A DNA stretch of 64,000 nucleotides from Semisulcospira habei (taxonomy: Eukaryota > Mollusca > Gastropoda > Semisulcospiridae): contig BTPG01000004.1 of assembly GCA_036245525.1 (NCBI GenBank), positions 159,450,552-159,514,551 of the forward strand, in the 5' to 3' direction. The notes under the pieces are model-generated. The model was given only the letters and a program-made list of their open reading frames with translations. It was not told the DNA's origin and did no database searches. How positions within the stretch are numbered: the stretch's first letter is position 1; every line of letters starts with the position of its first letter. Shown here one piece after another: positions 32,600 through 44,000 of this stretch. A program made the translations under genes and the position numbers.

Positions 32600-34130
32600 A
32601 TATCATTTGGGATATGTTGCTTTGGATTATTTAAAGAGACAGTTGCACTCGTTACGTGGCCTTTCGACCATGTCCGGTTGCTTTTGTTTTTCACCTATTT
32701 GTTGCAGTTCTCAAATCTGCCCCTGCACCCATTCTGGCAACTTCCAGTGGCCAAGTGATACGCTGTGGTATGCCTCCCCTGCTCCGGTTGTACCTCCGGC
32801 CGCTCCTGTGACATATGCGTGCCCTGGGTAGAAGAGCTATGGTCCACCAGCTTTGGATCTGTTTCGGCTAGTAATGCCGTTCCGCAGCCTCACGCATACC
32901 TCGGCCCCGGACTGACCAAGAAGCACCCGCTGCTGTTGGGGGACGGCACACGAAAGATCCCCCCTTGCGCACCAACTCGCTCGAGTCTGGTCCGCAACGA
33001 GTTCGCTCGCCCCGCTTTGCGGAAAACAAAGCGGAAAACAAACGACTGCCAAGCCTGACGGGGGACGTGCTCGCTCGAGCCTGGCCAGCAGGGAGATAGC
33101 TTGCCTCGCCTTGCGGAACACAAGCATCACAAAGAAAGAAGTAACCACGCACTGTCCCAACACCGGACCTTTGGCTTCGTCTTGCGGTCCACAACAGGCG
33201 ACTCCTGGAACGCCACAGACCGGACACAGCCGTTGGACCTTGGCCGGCTGACTTGGATATCGCCTTCAGCGGAGTTGGTACGCCAAACGCTCGCAGAGCT
33301 TCGCTTCTGCCCTCCCAGCGGTGGACCCCCCGGCACAGCTACAAGCAGGTGGACCTCGCGCCGTTGCATCCCACCAGTCTAGAACGGACAGCGACCCTCT
33401 TCCGCAACGCCCTCGTCTGTGCTGGATTTCTCGACTTAGCCACGCCAGCTTTCGTCTCTCGAATGGAGGAGGTCTGGCATCCACCAATCTCACCGCTGTT
33501 AGGGGACATCCTCGCCTTGGCCGGGTCGCCACCCGGGCGGCTTACCACGCTTCCGTCTACGCCATGACCACTGCCGTGAATTGCGACCCGCTCTGCCAGG
33601 ATGCCGTCCTTTCCGTCTGTCCCGACCTCCTGCAGGACTTACGGAGACAGCTGCGACAGGCTCCTATCGGTGGTCCGCCCCTCTTCGGTCCTACCTGGCA
33701 CCCCACCCGGGTCTGCCCTGGGGGACTTGGGTGGGGTTAGGTATTTTTTAGTTCCCAGGGTCACCCTGGTCAGCCCCACAGGGTGGGTTTTACTCTCTAT
33801 TCTGGGGCATGTGTTTCTGTCTACCCTTTGTCCATTCACCTGTATTTGCCTTTTTAAAACTCTCCCTACTGTCTGCACTGCCTGTAGCTCTTGATATTGG
33901 ATGTGTGTTGCTAAATGGTCTTAGCTTTATTTAGGCCCCATGTGTTAGGTTTATTTAATGTATTTGACCGGCTGGCGACATACATTCAATGTTCTGTTTA
34001 TTTTATTTTTTATCACAAGCAGTGCAGGCACGTCCTGAGAAAGCCTTGTTGCTGTCGGGACGTTAAGCAATGTACAATCAATCAATCAACCTACCTGGCA
34101 GGCGGTGAAGGACGCAAACAAGGACCTCTG
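32600..34130 (+). pseudogene. DIRS a gag-like ORF1 remnant
   Basis: Broken reading frames give a Cys-rich N-terminal block (CCSSQICPCTHSGNFQWPSDT in one frame, CLPCSGCTSGRSCDICVPW in the next, 32700-32830) that matches CTRCGDFQWPSD and CLPCSGCASTHPCVVCAPW of element b. After a degenerate middle, a helical region (TATLFRNALVCAGFLDLA, EVWHPPISPLLGDILAL, LRRQLRQAPIGGPPLF, then AVKDANKDLW after the SINE) matches 37.9-38.4 kb. Several frameshifts; no intact product. Confidence 0.75.
33701..34089 (+). mobile_element. SINE-like element S, copy 2
   Basis: Almost identical to 15777-16164 over its whole length, with the same 5' palindrome and a caatcaatcaatcaa tail. Flanked by cctacctggca (33690-33700 and 34090-34100). 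It interrupts the gag-like frame of DIRS a between GPTW and WQAVKDANKD-type residues. Confidence 0.93.
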
Positions 34131-34284
34131 GCATGCACGCTGCGGCGCAGCCCCGTGTGGACTTCCTCCCCTGTGGACTTCCTCCCCTTCGGACTGACTC
34201 ACAGCAGCCGCTTTCGAGGAGAGATCCCCCCCCCCCCCCCCCCCCCCTTTGCAGAAGAACGCCACGGACAGCCTCGAGCCCACC

Positions 34285-35686
34285 TTCGCGTTACCTCGAC
34301 GATCTGCTCCTACGCAACCGATCGGCAGCTGCTTTGGAGAAGTACCAAGACGCATGGCTGGCTCTTCTCGACAGATGCGGCCTCATCGTCAACATGGACA
34401 AGTCCGACCTCGCCCCGTCCCGCCGCTTCGTTCACCTGGGCATAGAGTTCCTAACCGACCTCAACCTGGTGAGGCTCCTGGGATATGGATGTTGGCGCTC
34501 CGCCAGAGTGTGCTCACAGCTCCTGGGCCTAATGAGGGCGGCAGCAGACCTCCTTCCCCTTGGCTGCCTCTATGCTCGTTCGCTTCAACTGCCACTGCTT
34601 CTTCACTGGCGACCCTCGGCCGACGACTTCGAGGCTCACTTACCGGTACTTCCCTTGCTCCTTCCGCTACTGCTCTTTTGAGCGGAACCTGACTGGATCA
34701 TGGCTGGAGTGCCTCTCTACACACCCCCGCCGCCCCCCCCCGTTGTCACTCTGCGTTGATGCCAGCCGCTCCGGCTGGGGCGCGCCCTGCTGCTGACGTT
34801 CTCCACAGCTTCCGGCAGCTGGCCCACGGACCTCGCGGACAAGCTTATCAACTGGTTGGAGCTACAAGCGGTTGGCAAGCCCTCCTCACCTAGGACACGA
34901 CTCTCAGACGCCAGGAACTGTTCGTCCTATCCGACAACACCACGGTCGTCTCCTTCATTCGGGAGCAGGGCGGGACTCGCTTCCCCTCTCTCTGCATTTT
35001 GCTTTACCAGCTCCTCCGGTGATGTGTAGATCGCGGCATCTCTCTTCGAGCGAGACATATCCCGGGACTCCTGAATGTCTTCGTGGACTCCCTCTCGTGG
35101 CAAATGGTCCCCAAGGTCCTGCTCAAGCTCAAGGGATGCAACACGATCCTGTGGCTAGTGGCCATTCTGCTGGACCAAGTCTTTGACCACCGACCGTCTG
35201 AACCTCGCCACGGGCCCCCCTCTGTGGCTCCCCACACCGCGCACGATGCTCAAGCATCCACGACAGGCACTTTACCATCCGTGCCCCGCGAGACTCCTAC
35301 CCCCCCGCCTGGAGATTGTGGAGCGCGCCCTCGCTGCTAGAGGCTTCTCGAGTGCAGCAGTGGAAGCTAGTGCTGCAGTCCGCAGACCCTCAACCCAGCG
35401 AGTCTACGCAGGAGAATGGCGAGCACTAAGGTCTTGGTGCGACGATTGTCACCTCTCCCCTACCGATCTGACTTCCCCCCCAGCTGGCAGAGTTCTTCCT
35501 CTGGTTTTTCGCTGAACAGCACTCGGCGCCGATCACCATCAGGGGCTGCTTCGCCATTGATTGGCGACACGTACCGTCACTTGGGCCGAGCGGACCCTGG
35601 CAAGTGCAGAGACCTCGCTGACCGGATGGCCCACTTCGGAATACAGTGGCCTGCCCTCCGCTCCCTGATCCCGCGCTAGGACCTGC
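34285..35686 (+). pseudogene. DIRS a RT C-terminal part, RNase H and recombinase N-terminus
   Basis: RT catalytic box YLDDLLLRNRSAAALEK at 34292; the RT fingers and motif A present in element b have been deleted just before it. Then FVHLGIEFLTDLN, LLGLMRAAADLLPLG and RNase H: VDASRSGWGA at 34755, LSDNTTVVSFIREQGGT at about 34928, and a degenerate ARHIPGLLNVFVDSLSR-like tract at about 35050. A recombinase N-terminal domain follows (RGFSSAAVEASAAVRRP, QRVYAGEWRALRSWC, 35335-35440). Frame breaks separate the blocks. The recombinase is cut at 35686 by a solo LTR. Confidence 0.82.
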
Positions 35687-36691
35687 TGTTACGTAGTATA
35701 ATAACCACACCAGACGCACACACGTAAGGTTCTTTTTAAATAAACCTCATTCAGCTGCAATCCGTCACACGTGGCTTAAGGATGTAGACAATACTGGAGT
35801 AACAGTTCCAACAATATTTTAATTCAGCGATGCGATCACCACACAATGCATTTCCAAATGCATCAACACTGATACAAAGTCTCTTCTGCAATGTCCACAC
35901 TACGACACAAAGTTTCTCACACAACGTACACCACACTGTTACGCTGTTTCTTTTACAATGTACACCCTATACGGGCCACGTACCTACAATAACTGTGTGT
36001 CTCTACAACTGACAAATGCAAGACAATGTACGAACGTGCTTCCCCAGCACCAATCTTTTATAGTGCACTAATTTCTAGAATAATCTAGGAAAATCAAACA
36101 ACTCAACCAATCAAAATAATCTACGCAACTGAAACTCACAAACCTCGATAAAACATGAACCCTCTAGAAAACCACAATAGGCTATAAAAATTTGGTTGTT
36201 CACTTCAGCCCCAAATCCTTGGTAAAATGACATCTCACAAAAGTATGGTAGGCAGTTCGGAAACTTCGAGAACCTTCACAAAATTTCAATACAGACAAGA
36301 AAAAGGCTGAACACTTCACGCATACAGTAAACAACTTGTGACCAAAAGAGCGGCTCACTCTGATACCTAGTTTCAAAAGGATGCCGACGCTTTGATGTTA
36401 CACACACGAGGTCACTAGACAGAGCGCGATTTTGCTGTAACATTCTAGTCTATTCTCATCGTAACTACACAGTACAAAAATCGACCACTTTTCTCCGTGT
36501 GACTTCGCTAGAAACTTCCGGAACAAGCCTAGCACAATAACAAAACAAATTCCGCTTTACGCACGAACAAAAGAAAATCCCACCGAAAAGCTACGTGAAT
36601 CGTAACCATGATAGATCAAATAAATATCAGATCGTTTCCTACGATTAACACATGTATGCTCTCACAGGACAACACAACCACAATCGTAACA
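35687..36691. mobile_element. Putative solo LTR inserted in DIRS a recombinase
   Basis: A 1005-base unit begins TGTTACG and ends CGTAACA (7-base perfect inverted ends of the TG...CA type) and is flanked by the 5-base duplication cctgc (35682-35686, 36692-36696). These are hallmarks of an LTR left after recombination between the two LTRs of a Gypsy- or BEL-like provirus. AT-rich, no coding. A TATAAAA at 36183-36189 could be a promoter element if the LTR is on the plus strand; orientation is not proven. The host sequence reads on smoothly across the site. Confidence 0.8.
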
Positions 36692-37071
36692 CCTGCCCTG
36701 GGTACTCACCTGGCTGAACTCTAAGCGTTCGAACCGCTTCCCCTAGCAAACTTGGCCGGCGTAACGCGAAAGACCTGCTTTCTTCTCGCCCTTGCCACAG
36801 CCTCCAGAGTGAATGAGCTGCACGCACTCTCAGCGCGCCCCGCCTGCCTGCAGTTCAGGACGGATGGCTCTGTGCAGCTACTGACGGACCCCGCCTTCCT
36901 GGCCAAGACGCAGTCCCCGTTGACTGCCCCCCAGGTGATCACCATTCGGCCGCTGAAGACGATAAGCCTGAACAATGAAGCCAGACAACAGGACCCGGCG
37001 AGAGCCTTACGCGCGTACCTACACTGAACCAAGCCGCTCCGCCGGGGACGCTCCTGCCTCTTTCTCCCTCT
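36692..37071 (+). pseudogene. DIRS a tyrosine recombinase, catalytic part (truncated)
   Basis: Continues the recombinase after the solo LTR: AFEPLPLANLAGVTRKT, FLLALATASRVNELHALS (the R of RVNELHAL is the expected first catalytic arginine), DPAFLAKTQ, VITIRPLKTI, ARALRAYLH and then TGA. The distal catalytic H-x-x-R and nucleophilic tyrosine are missing because the element ends at about 37071. One in-frame TAA (36722) and the TGA (37025) make it non-functional. Confidence 0.85.
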
Positions 37072-37420
37072 GTCAACGCAAAGGAACAGCTGGGGTGGAG
37101 GCGAGTAGAGGGGAACTCCCGTCATGAGCCAGCCGGGATCTGCCCAGCGAAGAAGGTGAGGACAGAGCATCGGCAGCACCGGAACCTGAGACTCGAGGTC
37201 GTCCGTCGAGGGTCGCCAGTGGAGAAGCAGGTGCAGCTGAAGTGGGCGGCAGTAGAAACATCCTAGGGGAAGTAGATCCGCTGCTGCACTCATCAGGCCC
37301 AGCAGCTGAAGCCACACTCTGGCGGGGATCACCTCCTCTTGAGACACCTGCCGCGCTAGGGTCGCCAACTTCTGAATTCGCTGCTCTCCGCGTGACCGCC
37401 GGTCAAGACATTGCAGTACG
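37072..37420 (-). pseudogene. DIRS b RT C-terminus to RNase H start
   Basis: Minus-strand translation: RIQKLATLARQVSQEEVI, RVWLQLLGLMSAAADLLPLG, LHLLLHWRPSTDDLES, LFLCVD. These align with LLGLMRAAADLLPLG, LLLHWRPSADDFEA and LSLCVDASRSGWGA of element a. Homology stops right after CVD at about 37072. Confidence 0.85.
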
Positions 37421-38442
37421 ATCTCTTCGCGGAAGACTTCACGAGACTCTACATCGATTCACTCCTCGCAACACCGCTCACAGGTGAGAAGGACACCTCC
37501 CAGCAAGACGACCACTAGACGGGAAGCCGCTAGCGAGACTTCCACTCACTGACGTAGAGATGAATTGGTCCCACGCGGCCGCCCCACGCAATTAGAGGAT
37601 GAAGCCCTCAGCTTGGCCCCCGAAGACTCGGTGTCGGCACTTCTCAGGGATGACAGCCGGCTCCCCTGGGCCATAGGATGGAGACTCTCCGGTCCCTGGA
37701 CGAGGCGCCGTGTCTCATCGCCGTGTGTCTCCCCGCAGAGGACTGCCCACCTTCCCCCTCACTCAAGAGGAAATCATCGGCCTTCGTGGACGCGGAGCGA
37801 CTGACCAAGCGTTTCAAGTCTCTTCCCCAGCCTCCGGGATTCCGGGACCTGCGCAACGCGTTCTCCGCTCATCTGCTGCAGGGCTCCTTGGGCGACTCTG
37901 GATTCTTCTCCAAATCCAGGTGGCCGGCGGACTTAGACATCGCCTTCCATCAGCGTTGGTACGCTGGTCACTCACAGGCCTTCGCCTGCCCACTTCCGAA
38001 GGTGGATGCTACGGCTCTGTCATTGGTGGATACCACCCGGCCACGTAATCTCGTCCCCGGCATGGAGCTCACAGCAATCCTCATTCACAATTCCCTGGCC
38101 TCGGCGGGATTCCTGGACCTGGTGACACAAGCCATTGTTCGTCGCGTCAAGGAAGCTTGGCACCTGTCGATCACACCGCTGTTGGGGGTCATACTGGCTT
38201 TGGCGGTCTTGGGCAACCGCGCGGCGTACCACACCTCCGTCAACGCCATGGCTGCGGCTGCTAACTGTGACCTGATGCATCGGGATGCCTTCCTACACGT
38301 CTGCGGGCTTCCGACCGAATTGAAGAAACAGCTTCGGCAGGCACCGCTTGGCGGAGAACTCCTGTTCGGCCTGATTTGGCAGGCAGTGAAGGACGCTAAC
38401 AAGGACCTTTGGTCCAGCCACGCCGTTCCAGCCAGCTTTTAG
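37390..38442 (+). pseudogene. DIRS b gag-like C-terminal region (plus strand)
   Basis: A good open frame of 254 codons lies at 37678-38442: basic/hydrophilic start (PSPSLKRKSSAFVDAERLTK), KSLPQPPGFRDLRNAF, SRWPADLDIAF, ILIHNSLASAGFLDLVTQAI, EAWHLSITPLLGVILALAV, LKKQLRQAPLGGELLFGLIW, AVKDANKDLW, stop. It aligns with the gag remnant of element a. Upstream, 37390-37560, LFAEDFTRLYIDSL may be more of the same protein in another frame. DIRS gag proteins are poorly conserved; the role in particle formation is known only for the group. Confidence 0.75.
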
Positions 38443-38496
38443 GCAGCCCGCAAGGCCGTTGGTCGCACCCTGCGGTCCGTTAGACCCTCACCAGAG

Positions 38497-39430
38497 GTGG
38501 CCATCTACCCCTCCGAGCCCCGGCCTTTGTTCGCTCCCGCTGGCTCCCCAGCTCCGCCCCCGCCCCAGCCTGACCCAGGCCTGCCCGTCGCCCCGGGCGA
38601 GGCAGGACCCACTGACTGCCTCCATCCTCGGCCCTCGCCGACCGCTTCCAGGTCTCCTGTCGGCAGAAGGCTTGCGCTCTGCAGCGGCGTGTGGTGGTCG
38701 CTGCTACCGGACGACCTGTGGATTCTCTCAACCATCTCCGAGGGACTGCAGATCTCCTTTCGATCCCCGCCCCACCCCCCCCTGCGCCGCTCGCCTTTGT
38801 GGACCTCGGTGCCGACGGACCAGCTCAGAGCCGTGTGCAGCGAAGTCGCCGCCTTGCTTCGGAAGGCCGCCACGGAGGTGGTGACACGGCACAACTCTCC
38901 AGCCTTCTACAGCCGCCTCTTCATGGTGCCCAAGCTGGGCGGCAAGTGGCGCCCTGTCATTGACCTCTCCGCATTGAACAAGTTCATCATCGCTCCGTCC
39001 TTCCGCATGGAGACCGCCCGAGCTCTTCACGCTGCAGTGCAGCCTATGGACTTTGCCATCAGCCTAGACCTGGCGGATGCGTATCTGCACGTCCCCATGC
39101 ACCCCGACACCAGACGTTACCTCCGCTTCGCCTTTGGAGGCGTGGTCTACCAGTTTCGCGTGCTTCCCTTCGGACTCAACCTCAGTCCCTGGGTGTTCAC
39201 CCGCATCATGGACGCCATAGTAGCTAGAGCCAGGTGGACGTCTTAGAGCCCCACATCGAACTACCTGGACGATCTTCTCTTGCGGAACCAGTCGGAGGCC
39301 TCCTTGGAGAAGGACCGAGATGCGCTTCCCTGATCTGCTCGACAGGCTCAGTTTCTTGGTCAATGCGGGCAAGTCCGACCTCACGCCACTTTGTCCACCT
39401 AGGGATGGAGTTTTGCACCGACCTCAATGA
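38497..39430 (+). pseudogene. DIRS b reverse transcriptase (plus strand)
   Basis: An open frame of 249 codons contains LRAVCSEVAALLRKAATEVV, LFMVPKLGGKWRPVIDLSALN, FAISLDLADAYLHVPMHPDT (motif A, DL-DAY type), RYLRFAFGGVVYQFRVLPFGL (motif B region) and FTRIMDAIVAR, then TAG at 39244. The catalytic box NYLDDLLLRNQSEASLEK follows in the same frame at 39259, then a stop. FVHLGMEFCTDLN in another frame ends at about 39430. The spelling LPFGLN and YLDD fits DIRS/Ngaro RTs. The stop and frame breaks inactivate it. Confidence 0.9.
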
Positions 39431-39439
39431 GAGGTACCG

Positions 39440-40650
39440 AGACTGGTGTCTAGCCGGTGAAGCCGAACGTCTAGGCCGGTGGGATGAGGAGTGTCATGAC
39501 GCACCAGGAGTCAGTCCTGGCTTCGAAGGATGCGCCGTAGCAGGACGATCAACGGGGCCGCGTCATGCCTGGAGGTAGGTCTAGAGTGTCGGCTTGCATC
39601 TGAGACGTGGGAAGCAGTCCGCCGGCGAGTCGACCTGTCCCGTGAGCGCGAGCGTCGTTGAGGTACGGGAGTCCGTTTGGTACTTCTATCAGCCCATGGC
39701 CTGTCCGCACGGGGTAAACAGGGCGTGCGATCTCGTCGTGAGCCCAGCTCGTTCCTTTTAATTTTATCCGACGAGCGGGCGCACGTTAGTCCAGCAGTCT
39801 TGTCCGGTCGTGGGCCCCTGTCACGACCTTGGAGCGGGACGCTGTGCTGGACCTGTGCCAAGGATTTGGAGGGCCGTACTCCAGAAGCCGCTGCCAGGCT
39901 CCCAGCCGGGGGGGCAGGTCGTGCATGCACTTTGCGGGCCAAACTCATACTGGATACTCTCAGTACTTAACGAGTTGGCGCAAAGTAGAAGCTGGCCTAT
40001 CCCGTGCAGCCCGAGACTCCACAACCGGGGAAACACGTCTTGACCCATCTGTGGGAGTTGCAGGGGCGGGTGCAGGTGCTCACTCTCGGGCTGGTGTCGG
40101 CTGTTCACGGTGGTAAAAACCCCACAGCTGGGAGCACTGCTCTTCCAGCCAGGGGGCGCAGACCACGCACGGGTGAGTGGAGGCACAGCCAGAACACGGT
40201 AGGCACATGGCATGCTCATCACTCGGCCATTGAAAGTCCCCACAGCGTGTGCAGGTGCGGACTTGAAAACTGCAACACATAGTCAACATTGATAGGCGAG
40301 CGAGCGTGGCCCTCGAGGCCCCGCAAACATGCATACGCGCACGAAGACGAGTACGAAACCAAGCCAAGTGCACGGCATATGCTGACGCCCGGTGCTCCTT
40401 TCCTTCTCCCCTGAGCGCCGATCGCCGGCAATAACCGAGGTTTTACCTTGCCATAATGGAGAGACCAGCGAACCAATGAAGGTCGGAGGGGACCAACCAA
40501 GTCACAACGATGACCCCCAGCCCCAAGCACCGGCAGAGGCCCCACCAAGTCCACCGCAGGCTCGCCAAAGTCCAGTGCACCCCACACAAACTCCAGGAAG
40601 GTAAATCCCACAGGTAAGCTTCCAAGCTTAGCACAGAGCACACAGTAGCT
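39440..40650 (-). pseudogene. DIRS b gag-like N-terminal region (minus strand)
   Basis: Minus-strand blocks: CTRCGDFQWPSDEHAMCLPC, then CASTHPCVVCAPWLEEQ (40290-40150), forming several C-x2-C pairs, followed by a long Arg/Ser-rich stretch (RSRSRDRSTRRRTASH, about 39680-39600). The zinc-finger-like block matches element a at 32.7-32.8 kb. Frame breaks occur. The leader upstream (40410-40800) matches 1560-1880. Confidence 0.72.
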
Positions 40651-40796
40651 ATCACAGCGCACACAATAGCTAGCACAGATACGTGAAGTGAGTCCAAGTC
40701 ACACGATGACCGGTCACACCAAACAGCCGAAGAGAGACGTATAGGTACACAGCCATCCACAGTCTAGCTAAGAAACACACTGGCGGGAATCTGGTG

Positions 40797-40965
40797 GGCG
40801 CATGCCCGGATGGGGTTGGAAGGGAGGCTACTCTGGTTACGGGCTACGTTATAGCGCCCCTTGTTGCCTCCCCTGCCAGGTAGGTACACAACAATTTTGG
40901 CTGAAATTAGTCTAGCTAAGACACTATTCCTAACAGTAATGTCATCGGTAATGTGTTTTGAGTAA
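40797..40965. repeat. DIRS terminal repeat (element b outer end)
   Basis: ggaagggaggctactctgg ... gcgccccttgttgcctcccc forms a long imperfect hairpin, followed by ttttggctgaaattagtctagc and the terminus atgtcatcggtaatg (40939-40953). Matches 51600-51770, 1890-2060 and, inverted, 31345-31440. Confidence 0.8.
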
Positions 40966-41030
40966 ACAAAGAGCAGAAAATAGGCTTGTCAAGTAAAGTC
41001 ATGTTGTAGTGATATATTCTCTCTTGGCTT

Positions 41031-44000
41031 GACTTCGCGAACGAAGATTTTATAGGAGTTGCCCACGACGTCTGCAGGCTTGTTCATGGCTGCGGAGGCC
41101 AATCCGAGACAGGCAGGTTCGACCGCAGTGGCTGCAGGGGAAGGTATGGCCAGGGTTCTGAGCTGCGGCATCTCTGTTTTTTCTCCTGAGCCGCTTGTCC
41201 TTAAGGCTAGCTCTGTGAGAGTCCTCAAAGGAGACAGCTGCCTTGTAAATGGTGGAGCGCCAGGTGTCACGGTCCGCAGCAAGCGAAGACCACTGGTGGT
41301 GGTCGATTTGGCAGGCACTAAGTGACTTCTTGAGACAGTCTTTGTATCTCTTCTTTGGTGCCCCTCTGTCACGGTGTCCAGTAGCAAGCTCGCCGAACAG
41401 GGTGATCTTTGGTAGGCGATGATCCTCCATCCTGGAGACATGCCCCGCCCAGCGGAGCTGTGTCCGCAGCAGCAAAGCCTCGATGCTCACAGTTTCAGCC
41501 TGTTCAAGGACCTCGACGTTGGTGACATAGTCACTCCAGTGAATGCCCAGGATGGTACGCAGGCAGCGCTGGTGGAAGCGTTCGAGGAGTCGTAGTTGGC
41601 TGCGGTAGAGGGCCCAAGACTCGGAACCATACAGCAGGGTGGTGAGGACCACAGCTCTGTACACGCTGATCTTGGTGCCTGTTTTCAGCTGTTGATTGTG
41701 CCACACCCGCTTGAAAAGTCGCCCGAAAGCGCTGTTCGCTTTTGCCAGCCTGCTGTCAAGCTCCTTGTCCAGCTTGGCGTCCGACGTGATAATGCAGCCA
41801 AGGTAAGTAAACTGGTGCACTGACTTTAGTTCAGACTCGCCAATGGTGATGTGAGGAGGGCGATACACTGTCTTGGGTGCCGGCTGATGGAGGACCTCTG
41901 TCTTTTTCAGACTGACCTCGAGTCCAAAGAGCTGGGCAGCATCTGCGAAGCAAGACGTGATGCGCTGCAGGGCTCTCTCTGTGTGTGCAACGAGGGCAGC
42001 ATCATCAGCAAAAAGCAGCTCACGAATCAGTTGGTCTAGGGTTTTCGTGTGGGCCTGCAGTCGTCTAAGGTTGAACAGGCTGCCATCGAGACGATACCTG
42101 ATGTACACTGCATCGTCATCATCGAGGTCCACTGTGGCCTGCTTCAACATCATGCTAAAAAAGATGGTGAAGAGGGTCGGTGCCAGCACGCAGCCCTGCT
42201 TTACGCCGTTGAGAATAGGGAATGGTTCTGAGAGATCATTGTTGAGTCTGACCTGGCCTTGCTGGTCCTCGTGTAGCTGGACAATCATGTTGAGGAACTT
42301 TGGGGGACAGCCAAGTCGCTCCAGGATCTGCCACATGCCTTGCCTGCTCACAGTGTCAAACGCTTTTGTTAGGTCGACAAATGTTACAGCCCTTTGTTCT
42401 GCTCGCGGCACTTCTCCTGTAGCTGTCTCAGCACAAAGACCATATCGGTGGTGCTCCTGTTTGCTCTGAAGCCACACTGGCCCTCTGGGAGTTGGTCTTC
42501 AGCGATGGCAGGTACCAGCCGATTCAGGAGCAGCCTTGCAAGGATTTTCCCAGCAATGGACAGCAGGGTAATTCCCCGATAGTTGGAACAGTCAGACTTC
42601 TCGCCTTTGTTCTTGTACAGGGTGATAACGACTGCATCACGGAGATCTTTTGGTAGTGTTCCTTCCTCCCAGCAGCAGAGAAAGAGGTCATGGAGCTTGT
42701 TGTGCAGTGCTGTGCCTCCATGTTTCCAGATCTCTGGCGGTATTCCATCAATGCCTGCTGCTTTGCCACTCTTGAGCTGGTGGATGGCTGTGAGGGTCTC
42801 TTCAGCGGTGGGCGGTTCGTCCAATTCAACCTTTACTGGGAGGTGTGGGATTTGTAGGACGACTGCTTCTTGAACAGTGCGCTCAGCGCTGAAGAGGCTC
42901 TGAAAGTATTCCGACCAGCGGTTCAAGATGGAGGTATTATCTGTGAGGAGTGCCTGGCCATTCGCGCTTCGCAGGGGACTTTGTACCAGGTGCCTGGGGC
43001 CATACACTGCTTTCAGTGCTTCGTAGAAGCCCCTGTAGTCACCATTGTCAGCACAAAGCTGGGTCCTCTGTGCAAGTCTGGTCCACCACTCATTCTGGAG
43101 ATCTCTGAGCTTGCGCTGGAGACTGCTGCAGACGAGGCGGAAGGCAGATTTCTTCACAGGGCAGGAGGGCTGGGCTAGGTGGGCCTGATGGGCGGCTCTT
43201 TTTTTTGCTAGGTGTTCCTGGATCTCTACATCGTTTTCGTCAAACCAGTCTTTGTTCTTCTTTCTGGCGAAACCCAAGACTTCTGCAGAGGATTTTGCAA
43301 TAGCAGTTTTCAGTTGTTCCCAAAGTGTTTCAGGGGAGGAGTCTACTGGGTCCGCTGTGTCTTTGAGCCTGCGCTGTAAATCTGTCTGAAAGGCAGCTTT
43401 CACATCGTCACGCTGAAGGCTGGCAACGTCAAGCTTTTTCTTGGGGGGCCCCCATTTCTTGGGTTTTGGCTTGAAGTGGAGCCTGAGTTTGCAGCGGACA
43501 AGGCGGTGGTCAGTGTGGCACTCTGCGCTGGGCATCACTCTGGTGAGGAGGACGTCACTGCGGTCCCTCTGACGCACTAGGACATAGTCGATAAGGTGCC
43601 AGTGTTTGGAGCGAGGATGCATCCAGGTGGTCTTTCGACTGTCCTTTTGCTGGAAAGTAGTGTTGGTGATGACCAGTTGCTGCTCCGCACAGAACTCCAA
43701 CAGTAGGCGGCCATTGTCATTGCAGTTCCCCACGCCATGCTTGCCGAGGACTCCTTTCCAGGCTTCAGAGTCCTGGCCCACTCTGGCGTTGAAGTCGCCA
43801 AGGATGATGACTTTGTCGTCTGCAGGGGTACTCTGTAGGAGGCTGCGCAGGTCAGTGTAAAACTTGTCCTTTTCAGCAGGCTCTGCCAGGAGGGTTGGGG
43901 AGTACACACTGAGAAGGGTGACGTGCTGCTGGTGTCTCAGTGGGAGGCGCATGGACATGATGCGGTCTGAGTGGCCCGTTGGTAGGTTTTCCAGCTTAGT

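Larger units (their letters stand above)
31345..37071 (+). mobile_element. DIRS-like element a (3' end lost)
   Basis: DIRS elements are retrotransposons that encode gag, RT-RNase H and a tyrosine recombinase instead of an integrase. Here a terminal-repeat block (31345-31440) matches the inverted end at 40797-40965. It is followed by a leader with tandem repeats, a gag-like region (32.6-34.1 kb), RT and RNase H remnants (34.3-35.1 kb) and a recombinase (35.2-35.68 and 36.69-37.07 kb). The SINE-like copy at 33701 and the solo LTR at 35687 are later insertions. At about 37071 the coding strand switches to minus and another DIRS copy begins. Confidence 0.8.
37072..40965 (-). mobile_element. DIRS-like element b with internal inverted segment
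   Basis: Minus-strand element: terminal repeat at 40965-40797, leader, gag N-terminal part (40650-39440), then a segment read on the plus strand (about 37400-39430: gag C-terminal part and RT), then minus-strand RT C-terminus and RNase H start (37420-37072). The functional order is continuous if the middle segment is regarded as inverted. The 3' part with the recombinase and second terminal repeat is missing at the fusion with element a. Confidence 0.78.
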
